A stretch of 64,000 nt of DNA from assembly GCA_028818155.1 (NCBI GenBank), contig JAPPOH010000013.1:1-64000 (forward strand). Reading direction: 5' to 3'. The notes below the pieces were generated by a model. The model did not search any database, had not been told where the DNA came from, and saw only the letters and a list, made by a program, of their open reading frames with translations. This document shows, piece by piece, positions 1-9,183 of this stretch (its first letter is position 1; every line of letters starts with the position of its first letter). Origin of the DNA: Candidatus Woesearchaeota archaeon (GTDB lineage: Archaea > Nanobdellota > Nanobdellia > Woesearchaeales > UBA525). The position numbers were made by a program, and so were the translations under genes.

Positions 1-2
1 TC

Positions 3-51
3 ACTAAAACCACCTTCACTGGTTTTAGTACCTACACCTTCGGGTGTAGGT
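3..51. other. Two adjacent perfect hairpins (10-bp stem at 3-29; 9-bp stem with TTCG loop at 30-51), possible terminator
   Basis: ACTAAAACCA-CCTTCAC-TGGTTTTAGT followed directly by ACCTACACC-TTCG-GGTGTAGGT. Confidence 0.7.
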
Positions 52-66
52 TTATCTTACTTTCTA

Positions 67-876
67 CTAACCTGCTCGAGAGGTCCTTGTAAATTCCAGA
101 ATTGGTACCGAACCAACAACCGGCTTGCACTCTAGAAGCGTGTCAAGGTTTCTTGTTTGCTCTGCAGTCAAGTCATAGCGAGCTTTCCAAAAATCCTGTG
201 CGCTATACGGCACGAGGTCATCAGGAACTCTCGTAGCAAGAGACAACCCTGCAGCAGACATCATTGTAATGATCTCTTCTTCGAGTGACCAAAATTTTTC
301 GTTACTCCCTTTCATCCTGGTCATTGCCTCACACACCTCATTCCATCTCTTTCGTTCATTCTCATCAGGAGGTATAGTGTCGATAAGGAATGCGTGTCCG
401 TGGGATGTGAGTGCAGCTGCTATGTTGTTGCAAATTGTCTGCTGTTCTCTATAGCTGTTGTAGTGCAAGAGGTATCGTGCACACACAACATCGTATGAAT
501 CAGGAAATGGTTGTCGTGCATCATGTTGGGTGAAAGAAATCACAGGATGTTCTTTGAGTTTTCTCCTATCAATATCGAGAACTGTTGCCGAGATATCATA
601 CTCGTTTCCTACCGCTCGAAGCACCTGTTCTGCAATTCTTCCGGTCGCACCACCAAGATCTACAAATTTAAGATGTGTCCCCTTCTTGTATGTTCGAATA
701 GCTGCAACAAGAGCACTTACATGCGACTCTTCGCTATCAAGAAACGTTCGGTCGGTCTCCTCTGATTCGAACTGTCCCCATGCTCCACCTTTGTCAACTC
801 TTCCGATGCTGTCTGCAAGTGACATAGCAAAAGAACTATTGCAGCATATAAAAGCGTAGCATATGCTCCGAGCCAC
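67..876 (-). CDS. SAM-dependent class I methyltransferase (start may be internal, MSLADSIGRV...)
   Basis: FVDLGGATGRIAEQVL motif I and YDVVCARYLLHY motif IV-like. Confidence 0.75.
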   Translation of the reverse strand: MARSICYAFICCNSSFAMSLADSIGRVDKGGAWGQFESEETDRTFLDSEESHVSALVAAIRTYKKGTHLKFVDLGGATGRIAEQVLRAVGNEYDISATVLDIDRRKLKEHPVISFTQHDARQPFPDSYDVVCARYLLHYNSYREQQTICNNIAAALTSHGHAFLIDTIPPDENERKRWNEVCEAMTRMKGSNEKFWSLEEEIITMMSAAGLSLATRVPDDLVPYSAQDFWKARYDLTAEQTRNLDTLLECKPVVGSVPILEFTRTSRAG

Positions 877-924
877 TGGTCACGGACGCGTAAAGTATAT
901 AAATAAGTACTGTTTCATTGCAGT

Positions 925-1743
925 ATGAATGACAAAATAGCGCTTTTTCAAGGAAACGAGATCAGAAAAACCTGGCATAAGGACGAGTGGTGGTTCTCTG
1001 TCGTTGATGTTGTTGGAGCCCTTACAGAAAGTACAGATCAAGCTGCGTACTGGAGAAAGCTGAAACAGCGCCTCAAAGAAGAAGGAAATGAAACCGTGAC
1101 ACTTTGTCACGGTTTGAAAATGCTCGCTCCAGATGGTAAAATGAGACTTACGGATTGTACCAACACAGAAGGCGCATTCAGAATCATCCAATCAATCCCA
1201 TCGAAGAAAGCAGAGCCATTCAAGCTATGGCTTGCAAAAGTCGGCTACGAGCGCATCCAAGAAATAGAAAACCCCGAACTTGCACAGGATAGAGCAAAAC
1301 AATACTATGAACTGAAAGGGTACCCGAAAGCGTGGATCGAGAAACGGCTCAGAAGTATTGCCATTCGCCAAGAGCTCACCGATGAATGGAAAGCACGAGA
1401 AGTAACATCTGAAAAGGAATTCGCAATTCTCACAAACGAAATCAGCAAAGCAACTTTTGACAAAACCGTAGGGGAATACAAAGAATTCAAAGGATTGCAG
1501 AAGAAAAACAAAAACTTACGAGATCACATGACAGACTGGGAGCTGCTACTTACAATGATTGGAGAAAAAGCAACAACAGATATCACACAAGTGAAAGATG
1601 CGCAGGGATTTGATGAGTGCAAAGAATCAGCACAAGAAGGAGGGAGCGTTGCTCGAGAAACACGAGCAAGTATTGAGAAACGACTCGGAAAGTCAGTTAT
1701 GACGAAAGAGAAATTCACACCAGAAACAAAGAAACTATCTTAG
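925..1743 (+). CDS. BRO-N domain (phage antirepressor-like) protein
   Basis: IRKTWHKDEWWFSVVDVVGALTESTDQAAYWRKLKQRL, typical Bro-N N-terminus. Confidence 0.8.
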   Translation: MNDKIALFQGNEIRKTWHKDEWWFSVVDVVGALTESTDQAAYWRKLKQRLKEEGNETVTLCHGLKMLAPDGKMRLTDCTNTEGAFRIIQSIPSKKAEPFKLWLAKVGYERIQEIENPELAQDRAKQYYELKGYPKAWIEKRLRSIAIRQELTDEWKAREVTSEKEFAILTNEISKATFDKTVGEYKEFKGLQKKNKNLRDHMTDWELLLTMIGEKATTDITQVKDAQGFDECKESAQEGGSVARETRASIEKRLGKSVMTKEKFTPETKKLS

Positions 1744-1744
1744 T

Positions 1745-2227
1745 TCACTCCAAAATATGCGCGTCGTGCACCGTCTTGTATGAATGCAATTCTTTCTCTG
1801 TAAACCACAACGACACTTCTTTCTTCGCATTCTCAGGAATATCTGACGCGTGAATCAAATTCTTCACGCCAATTTTATTCTCATCAGCATGCCCATAACT
1901 AATGTGCGCGTAATCGCCACGGATCGTGCCGGGTGCGCTTGCTTTCGGTTCTGTTGCACCGACCATCTTGCGTACGTTCTCAATCGCATCCACACCTTCA
2001 AGGACCATTGCTAAAACCGGACCATCCGTGATCATATTCTCTAAGCCAGGGTAAAAATCCTTCTCAACATGCTCTTCGTAGTGTTGCTTGCTGAAGTCTT
2101 TATCAATCCACACCATCTTGCAACCAACAATCTTGAATCCTGCCTTCTCAAACCGTGAGATGATCTCTCCCATGAAACAGCGTTGTACTGTGTCCGGTTT
2201 TAGCAAGACTAACGTGCGTTCAATCAT
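1745..2227 (-). CDS. ndk: Nucleoside diphosphate kinase
   Basis: IERTLVLLKPDTVQR; AMVLEG; GTIRGDYA; IHASD motifs. Confidence 0.95.
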   Translation of the reverse strand: MIERTLVLLKPDTVQRCFMGEIISRFEKAGFKIVGCKMVWIDKDFSKQHYEEHVEKDFYPGLENMITDGPVLAMVLEGVDAIENVRKMVGATEPKASAPGTIRGDYAHISYGHADENKIGVKNLIHASDIPENAKKEVSLWFTEKELHSYKTVHDAHILE

Positions 2228-2538
2228 TTCTTGGCCTCTTTTGTTGGCGCTTTCTTCTTCGCTGGTGCTTTTTTTGCTGGAGTTTTCTTTGCAGGCTTCT
2301 TCACCGGTTTCTTTTCTTCTTTCTGTTCTTCTTTTTCGTGTTGCATCTCCGCCATGTGTTGCTCCTTTGCAACTCTGGCTGCTGCAGTGTGCTTCACATT
2401 TCGCGGATTCCGCTTTAGCTTGAGTACGTTCTTCTCTGCGGTGCGTGAGCTAAAGAATAACACTTTGCCATCTTTCTTGATGTACATTTTGCCCGTGCCG
2501 AACGGCAGTTCTTCTCCCGTGAATGCGCACTTTGGCAT
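2224..2538 (-). CDS. rpl24e: Ribosomal protein eL24 with basic KKPA-rich tail
   Basis: CAFTGEELPFGTGKMYIKKDGKVLFFSSRTAEKN; operon position. Confidence 0.92.
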   Translation of the reverse strand: MPKCAFTGEELPFGTGKMYIKKDGKVLFFSSRTAEKNVLKLKRNPRNVKHTAAARVAKEQHMAEMQHEKEEQKEEKKPVKKPAKKTPAKKAPAKKKAPTKEAKK

Positions 2539-2539
2539 G

Positions 2540-2806
2540 TTACATACTCCCCCGACCAGCCTTGTTGAGTGGTCGTGCTTCGATTTCTGTTTCTCTGAGC
2601 ATTAAAATATCACCCATTTGCACAGGACCACGAACATTACGTCGAATTACCTTGTTCTTATCCCTGCCGTCAAGGACGCGGACGCGCACTTGTGTTGCCT
2701 CTCCTCTCGTGCCCGTACGACCCACTATTTCCTCTACTTTCGAGCTCACTGCTGGCGAGAATTGAATGCCTTGTGAACTTTTTTGTGCTGGTTGTTTGTC
2801 TGCCAT
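2540..2806 (-). CDS. rps28e: Ribosomal protein eS28
   Basis: [39 protein letters not shown]...[11 protein letters not shown]. Confidence 0.95.
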   Translation of the reverse strand: MADKQPAQKSSQGIQFSPAVSSKVEEIVGRTGTRGEATQVRVRVLDGRDKNKVIRRNVRGPVQMGDILMLRETEIEARPLNKAGRGSM

Positions 2807-2807
2807 T

Positions 2808-3107
2808 TTATGCGTTCTTAATGAGATCCTTTGCGTTGCCTGCTTCTACGACAGCGACCGCTGCTGTGCCCACGACGATGCCTGCTGCGACGCCGAGTTC
2901 TTCTTTCTTCTCGACTTCAGCGCATTTGATGTCCTTCTCTTTTGCTAAGAGTGGCAAGTGCATGACGATTTCTTTTGGTGCAACGTCTGCTGCGTACGCA
3001 ACGAATTTTGCCTCGCCCTTTTCGATGAGCTTTGTGACTTCGTTGCAGCCTTTCTTGATCTTTCCTGTTTTTCTCGCTAATTCAATGATTTCGAGTGCGT
3101 CTGACAT
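2808..3107 (-). CDS. rpl7ae: Ribosomal protein L7Ae
   Basis: [50 protein letters not shown]. Confidence 0.95.
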   Translation of the reverse strand: MSDALEIIELARKTGKIKKGCNEVTKLIEKGEAKFVAYAADVAPKEIVMHLPLLAKEKDIKCAEVEKKEELGVAAGIVVGTAAVAVVEAGNAKDLIKNA

Positions 3108-3135
3108 ATGTTCCTCCAGAGTACGAGAAGACCTC

Positions 3136-3159
3136 GTTCAGCCCAGTGGGCGTCATTAC
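3136..3159 (-). promoter_or_regulatory. Kink-turn-like element in the L7Ae 5' leader
   Basis: Minus-strand RNA GU-AAU-GA-C-GCCC-acu-GGGC-U-GA-AC: 3-nt bulge, tandem G.A pairs, CUGA box. Confidence 0.55.
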
Positions 3160-3188
3160 TCATTGGTTGGTCGTGAGAATTAGAAGGG

Positions 3189-3198
3189 GTTTATAAAG
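3189..3198 (-). promoter_or_regulatory. TATA box for the L7Ae-S28e-L24e-Ndk operon
   Basis: TTTATAAA about 85 nt upstream of the L7Ae ATG. Confidence 0.55.
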
Positions 3199-3283
3199 GT
3201 TGCTTTGTTGACATAGTTCTAAAATCATCACTTTATAGTAGTTATAATAGAAATCTTTATAAGTCATTTCCCCCCCCAAGAAT

Positions 3284-3772
3284 ATGAAGCAGTTTTATCA
3301 GAATGTCCGTGCCTGTCATAAGAAATGGGCTAGGGCAAGAGTTATTGCACGAGATGCCGTGGAACGTGACCTCTCTCCTGCTGATCTCTTCGATAATCAA
3401 TCATATCAAGCTGCGAGGACAGCAGTAAAAAAGCATGATTTCTCCACACGATTCGTGGCAAGACTTGGCGGACTTGTACGTGCGTATCTTGATGAGGGTT
3501 CTGCTCTGTACAGAGATGTCATTTACTTTGAAGCAGATGCTGCGAAAACGCCACGAAATCGAGAGTGGTACCGGGGTGAGATCGAGCACAAAGTCCAGCT
3601 CAAAGTGAGAAGCAGGAAATTTGCTGAAGAGCATGGAAGACCTACTTCCGAGCATGACGACTATATACGAGAAGGCCTCGAAGCATATTTGTCCATCACA
3701 CCATATGAAAACTGCACGCCAAGAATACAAGAATACATAGGAACGTTTCTACCTGAACGAGTTGAAACATAA
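3284..3772 (+). CDS. Hypothetical protein
   Basis: ORF of 162 aa; no family recognised. Confidence 0.6.
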   Translation: MKQFYQNVRACHKKWARARVIARDAVERDLSPADLFDNQSYQAARTAVKKHDFSTRFVARLGGLVRAYLDEGSALYRDVIYFEADAAKTPRNREWYRGEIEHKVQLKVRSRKFAEEHGRPTSEHDDYIREGLEAYLSITPYENCTPRIQEYIGTFLPERVET

Positions 3773-3773
3773 T

Positions 3774-4856
3774 CTACTTTAACTCCTGCAGAATCCGCTC
3801 ACAAAAATCAACTGCACTCACGTAATAATTCTCCACTGGATCATTATCATTCTTCTTCAAGATAGCTAACACCGTATCGTTCTCTTCCATCATAATGTTC
3901 TTCAGACTTTTCCGCTCAGCAGCAGACAACACCGTCGCCACCGGCTTCGCCAACACTGCCAAGCGACCGTGAATCTTCTTCACGAGCGTTCGCGCGTGCT
4001 TTTTCTTACTCAAGATATCCTTTTCCACATTAAACTCATCATACCACTCCCTTGGAATACGAAGTTTCTCTCGTAATTCCTTGTCCCCACCGTTGCTCGC
4101 CTTAAACACACGCCCTATCGCAAAGTTAATCCCCTTCGCTTTATCCTCGATACTCTGGACGTACTCAGGAAGCTTCTCCTCCTGAAATGCAACCACATGC
4201 TTCCGTGGCTTCGGATCGTGCTTGCCGTTGTCCGATTCAGCGAGCTGACAGAAGAACAAAGTAACGCAGCTCACAACGAATGACAAAATCACCGCTGTGG
4301 AAACGTTTAATGAGACTGCCAACACAGGGTTCAGCACTGTTAAAAGGGCGGCACACACGACGTGCACAAGGAGCAATGCTAACCACAACACACCCATCTT
4401 GAAGTGGTTGTTCGTGAGTATGATACAGATGATGAGTGTCACAAACAGCGGAAGGAGCCCGAGAAACACATTCGCGAGTGGCGATAACGAGAGGAACGCA
4501 ATGATGGGAAGAAGGACAAGTGCAACGATGAGCGCAACGCCCAGGATCGTATTGATTTTCCGCTCCACAGGGCGAGCAGTGCGTTTCGCAGGTTCCCGCT
4601 GCTGCTTCTGTTCCACTGGTTGCTTCGCCTGCTGTGTTTTCTTTGCAGGCCTATTTCCATAGTGTGCGTCCATTTTTGCTTGTGCTGCTGCCATGTATTT
4701 CTTCAACCCTTTTGGTTGTTCTTCTTGCACTTCCTTCCCATGGAGCTTGTCCCATTTTTCCTGCTGTGCAGTGTGTTCTGCTCTCCTGGTTCGCGCACCC
4801 GGCCTGTTCGTCTGATGCGCGTGTTTCTTCTGCACTGGCGGCAGGATTTCATGCAT
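3774..4856 (-). CDS. Hypothetical membrane protein with long basic/Gln-rich N-terminus
   Basis: ORF of 360 aa with four hydrophobic segments. Confidence 0.7.
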   Translation of the reverse strand: MHEILPPVQKKHAHQTNRPGARTRRAEHTAQQEKWDKLHGKEVQEEQPKGLKKYMAAAQAKMDAHYGNRPAKKTQQAKQPVEQKQQREPAKRTARPVERKINTILGVALIVALVLLPIIAFLSLSPLANVFLGLLPLFVTLIICIILTNNHFKMGVLWLALLLVHVVCAALLTVLNPVLAVSLNVSTAVILSFVVSCVTLFFCQLAESDNGKHDPKPRKHVVAFQEEKLPEYVQSIEDKAKGINFAIGRVFKASNGGDKELREKLRIPREWYDEFNVEKDILSKKKHARTLVKKIHGRLAVLAKPVATVLSAAERKSLKNIMMEENDTVLAILKKNDNDPVENYYVSAVDFCERILQELK

Positions 4857-4893
4857 AGTCTCCTCGAAGAATGAGCGTATTTAAAGTTTCGTG

Positions 4894-7800
4894 TCAGAAC
4901 TCATCCCAACTCTTAATCGGGAGTTGCTTCTCTTTGTACTCTTCCAACGCTTCAACAAAGAGCATCGCACAGTGCACGTTCGTCACGAGAGGAATCCCAA
5001 GGTCCACGGCCAGGCGACGAATCTTGTAATCATTCTCTAGCTCCTCAGCTTCCGCGTTCTTCGGGATATTAATCACGAGGTCAATCTTCTTCTCATAGAG
5101 GTACGTTGCAATGTTCGGCTCCTTCTTGGAAAGGGGCCACTCTAACACAGTACAGGGCACATCATTTTCCTGCAAAAACGCGCCAGTCCCAGGCGATGCG
5201 TACACATCATAGCCCATGGCGACAAGCGTCTTCGCACTTTCTAAGAACAACACTTTCTTCTCAAGCGGGCCAGTAGATAATAACACCGTTTTCTTTGGGA
5301 TCGTGTACCCAGTGGAAAGGAGCGCATTCAAGAACGCATCATGCACCTCATCACCCAAGCAGGCAACCTCTCCCGTTGAGGCCATTTCCACACCAGAGAT
5401 AGGGTCAGCGTCCGTCAGGCGCGTGAAGGAGAACTGTGGTGCCTTCACACCCACGTAGTCCAGCTCAAAGATCGAACGATCGAACTGTGGCACATCCTCA
5501 CCCAGCAAGATTTTCGTGGCAACCTCAACGAAATTAATACGGAAGACCTTCGAAACGAAGGGAAATGTTCGTGAGCAACGCAGGTTGCACTCAATGACCT
5601 TGATCTTATTGTCCTTCGCGATAAACTGAATGTTCAACGGACCGGAAATACGAAGGCCTTTCGCAATCGCGCGCGTTGCTTTCTTGATACGCCGGACCGT
5701 TTCCATCCACAACCGTTGCGCTGGCAAGACTAATGTCGCATCCCCTGAGTGGACGCCAGCATTCTCCACGTGCTCAGAAATCGCGTACACTTTCACCTCG
5801 CCGTTCTGTGCGACCGCATCCATCTCGATCTCTTTCGCACCAGTGATGAACTTGCTCACCACAACAGGATGTTCAGTGGAGACATTTGTTGCGTTCCGTA
5901 AGCATGCCTCTAGCTCTTCTTCCTTCTCAACAACGCGCATTGCCGCGCCAGATAACACGTACGATGGCCTGATGAGGACAGGGTATGAAACGTCTTTTGC
6001 GAACTGTTTTGCCGCGTCAAGCGATGTTGCTGCAATCCATGCTGGCTGGTCAATCTCGAGTTCATCCAGCAATGAGGAGAATTTATTCCGATCTTCAGCC
6101 CGATCGATATGCTCAGGTGCTGTACCAAGGATCGGGACGTTCGCTTCGTGCAACCCCATAACGAGGTTGTTCGGCGTTTGACCGCCCATACTGACCACAA
6201 CACCATCCGGTTGTTCAAGATCGAGAATATCAAGTACGCGTTCATGGCTGAGTTCTTCGAAGTACAGCTTGTCTGACATGTCATAATCAGTACTCACCGT
6301 TTCCGGATTGCAGTTGATGACGATCGCGTAATGGCCGCGTTCTTTCAATGCATTAATGCAGGAAACACAGCACCAGTCAAACTCGACAGAGCTGCCGATC
6401 CTGTACGCGCCGCCGCCAAGCACCACGACGTTCTTCGGATCATTGAACGTAATATCATGTTCGCTGGCCGCGTAGGTCATGTACAAGTAATTTGTTTGCG
6501 CTGGCCACTCTGCAGCGAGCGTGTCAATCTGTTTCACGATGGGCAGAACGCCAAGTGCTTTTCTTTTTTCACGCACCACCATTTCTCGTTCGCGTTTCGT
6601 TGCTCCTTGCACATCTGCTAAGAGCGCGATCTGATAATCAGAAAACCCGAGTGTTTTCAACACCCTCATCTGCGCTGCATCAATCCCATCCAATGTTGTA
6701 ATGCTTTTTGCTGCGTCCACAACGTTCTTGAGTTTGTGCAAGAACCAATGATCAATGTGCGTCTGCTGAAAGATTTCTTCGAATGACTTTCCTTTCTTGA
6801 GCGCGTACGTCACAGCCAAGATGCGCTTCTCGTTCGGTTGGTTTAAGCACTCGATCAATTCCTCGGCTTCCAAGTCGTTTGCGAGCAGACCATTCAGTCC
6901 TGTTTCTGTCATGCGGAGTGATTTTTGCAGTGCTTCCTCAAAGTTTCTGCCGATCGCCATGACCTCGCCGACGCTCTTCATGCTGCTCCCAAGGACTTTG
7001 CTCACGCGCGAGAATTTTTTTAAGTCCCACCGCGGCATTTTAATCACGACGTAATCCAGTGCTGGTTCGAAGCATGCGGTCGTCTTCTTCGTGACAGGGT
7101 TCTTCACTTCCACCAGCGTCTTGTTTAACGCTAATTTTGCGGCGATGTACGCGAGTGGATAGCCTGTCGCCTTACTTGCGAGCGCACTACTCCGAGAAAG
7201 TCTCGCGTTCACCTCAATCACGAAAAACTCCTCGGATTTCGGGTCGAGGGCATACTGGATGTTACACTCACCCACAATACCGATCATACGAATGACTTTG
7301 ATCGCAACTCTTCGTAACAAGTGGTATTCATCGTTCGTTAATGTCTGTGAGGGCGCGACAACAATGCTATCACCCGTGTGCACGCCCAGCGGATCAATAT
7401 TCTCCATGTTACAGACAGCAATACAATTATTCTCACAATCGCGCACCATTTCGTACTCCACTTCCTTCCAGCCGCGAAGAGATTTTTCAACTAATACCTG
7501 CGGGCTGAGCGCGAGCGCCTTCTGGACAATCTCCACGAGCTCTGCTTCGTTATCAGCAAAGCCACTCCCCAACCCGCCGAGTGCATACGCTGCGCGGACG
7601 ATGAGTGGGTAGCCGATCTTGTTCGCTGCCGCTTTCGCTTCTTCCAATGTATTACACGCGACGCTCGGTGCGACAGGGACGTCGATTTCCTTCAGCGCGT
7701 TTGCAAATGCATCCCTGTCTTCTGTCATCTCAATCGCTTTGACAGGTGTGCCAAGCACTTGCACACCGTATTTCTTGAAGACGCCTGCATTTTCTAATTC

Positions 7801-8113
7801 GACACCGCAGTTCAGTGCAGTCTGGCCGCCGAATGAAAGGAAGACTGCATCCGGCCTGTCTTTCTCAATGATACGTTCGACAACGTCCGGCTCAACAGGT
7901 AAGAAATAGATCTTATCCGCCATGCCTTCAGATGTCTGATAGGTTGCGATGTTTGGATTTATCAATACTGACTTGATGCCTGCTTCCCGTAAAGCCAGAA
8001 TCGCTTGAGAACCCGAGTAGTCAAATTTGCGTCTTGTTTTGCAAGATCTCGCCTGACTGCCCGATCTTCAAGGATCCGGAACCGAGGAGCAATACCTTTT
8101 TTGGGTTTTCCAT
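4894..8113 (-). CDS. carB: Carbamoyl-phosphate synthase large subunit; exon 1 8113-8048, exon 2 8025-4894 (interrupted frame)
   Basis: Two ATP-grasp halves and MGS-like C-terminus; joined N-terminus reads [54 protein letters not shown], 1065 aa in total. Confidence 0.9.
8026..8047 (-). other. Putative 22-nt BHB-like intron interrupting carB
   Basis: Excising AUCUUGCAAAACAAGACGCAAA restores the frame; flanks and insert fold as AGUCAG-GCG-AGA-UCUUG-caaaa-CAAGA-CGC-AAAU-UUGACU. Confidence 0.65.
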
Positions 8114-9183
8114 TACACGATATGTACCTCTTGTTGTTTTGTCGGAATGACTGTGAACTTTCTTCTACTTTTTGTCGTTCTCGCAACTATTCGTTGCAAT
8201 TTTGTTGCTTTCTCACCTTTTGTTAGTGTAATGCTTTTATGAAAATTCTGTAGGCTTCGCTGATCTGTAATATTCAAGTACATGATGATTCGTTTTCCAT
8301 CTTCTTTCTCGTAGTATCGTGAAATATTTGGTCCTGTTGCATGAATGTCAAGCAAGCAGAGCAGTTTTTGTATTTGTGCAAGGAGCTTCGTCAATTGTTG
8401 TTGCTTCTCAGCTCGCCTTATGACGTACAAATTCAATCCTCTTGCGCTGTATTTTTTCGAGATCATGACTGAACCATCGTCATCAAAGAATGCTCGGATG
8501 AATTCAGCGGAATATTCTTCTGATCTTCGTATCCATACTGGAATAAGATCTTCGCTGTCGATCTTTGGTGCAATTGGAGCTCCGAACACGTATAACATTT
8601 CTCCAAGTATTGCAGGAAATGTGATTCGTATTTCTCCTTTTCCTCTGTAGTGTGTACTTATTGGTCGTATTCTGAAGCAATTGTACACTGCATCTTTGAA
8701 TTGTTGAATGAGATGTGGATTGTTATTTGCGTATTCTACTTGTCTTTTTTTGTCTCCAACGTAGCCATCACCGAAAATATGGCCAATCAACGATGCTAAA
8801 TGCTTGCTTCCCTGTATTGGAAACTTGACGTTTGCTCCATGACCTGCCCGTGTTTTTACTGTAACAATCTCCCGCTCTATCTCTCTTAACGAAATTCTTG
8901 ATAATTTCGAAAGTTTTTCTACCATTCTTATAGGTAGGGAGTACCACCCAAGCCGCAAGTGGTTCGTGTATGGGTGAGAAATGCCGAGTGTTGTTGCAAG
9001 GTGTTTCGGAGGTATCTTTGTCGCATCGAACAATCGTTTTGTGAACTTCTTTGAGAACGTTACTCGTACTGTGTCTCGTAGTTCCCAGAAGTGAATTTCT
9101 TTCATTTTCTCGTCGACATACAGAGAAGATATAGTGTTTAAATAGGCTACGGGTACGTGACCAGTGGCTTTTTGAACTAGCAT
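8113..9183 (-). CDS. Free-standing LAGLIDADG homing endonuclease with N-terminal HTH-like region (likely start ATG at 9105)
   Basis: Two LAGLIDADG-type motifs: HLASLIGHIFGDGYVG and AEFIRAFFDDDGSV; TATA-like TTTAAATA at 9137-9144. Confidence 0.88.
   Translation of the reverse strand: MLVQKATGHVPVAYLNTISSLYVDEKMKEIHFWELRDTVRVTFSKKFTKRLFDATKIPPKHLATTLGISHPYTNHLRLGWYSLPIRMVEKLSKLSRISLREIEREIVTVKTRAGHGANVKFPIQGSKHLASLIGHIFGDGYVGDKKRQVEYANNNPHLIQQFKDAVYNCFRIRPISTHYRGKGEIRITFPAILGEMLYVFGAPIAPKIDSEDLIPVWIRRSEEYSAEFIRAFFDDDGSVMISKKYSARGLNLYVIRRAEKQQQLTKLLAQIQKLLCLLDIHATGPNISRYYEKEDGKRIIMYLNITDQRSLQNFHKSITLTKGEKATKLQRIVARTTKSRRKFTVIPTKQQEVHIV

Noticed and set aside
880-1191. 103-aa minus ORF antisense to the BRO-N gene
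   Set aside because: Fully overlaps a recognisable protein on the other strand and has no family features.
4894-7965. Annotating carB as a normal CDS starting at TTG 7965
   Set aside because: It would drop the conserved N-terminal 42 residues that are present in two adjacent frames; the joined model is complete.
8026-8047. Simple homopolymer sequencing error in carB
   Set aside because: The insert is 22 nt of non-repetitive sequence with self-complementary structure; a single-base indel cannot restore the motif.
8113-9183. LAGLIDADG ORF as an intein in CarA or CarB
   Set aside because: It has its own stop and likely start, lacks intein terminal Cys/Ser and HN motifs, and lies between two genes rather than inside one.
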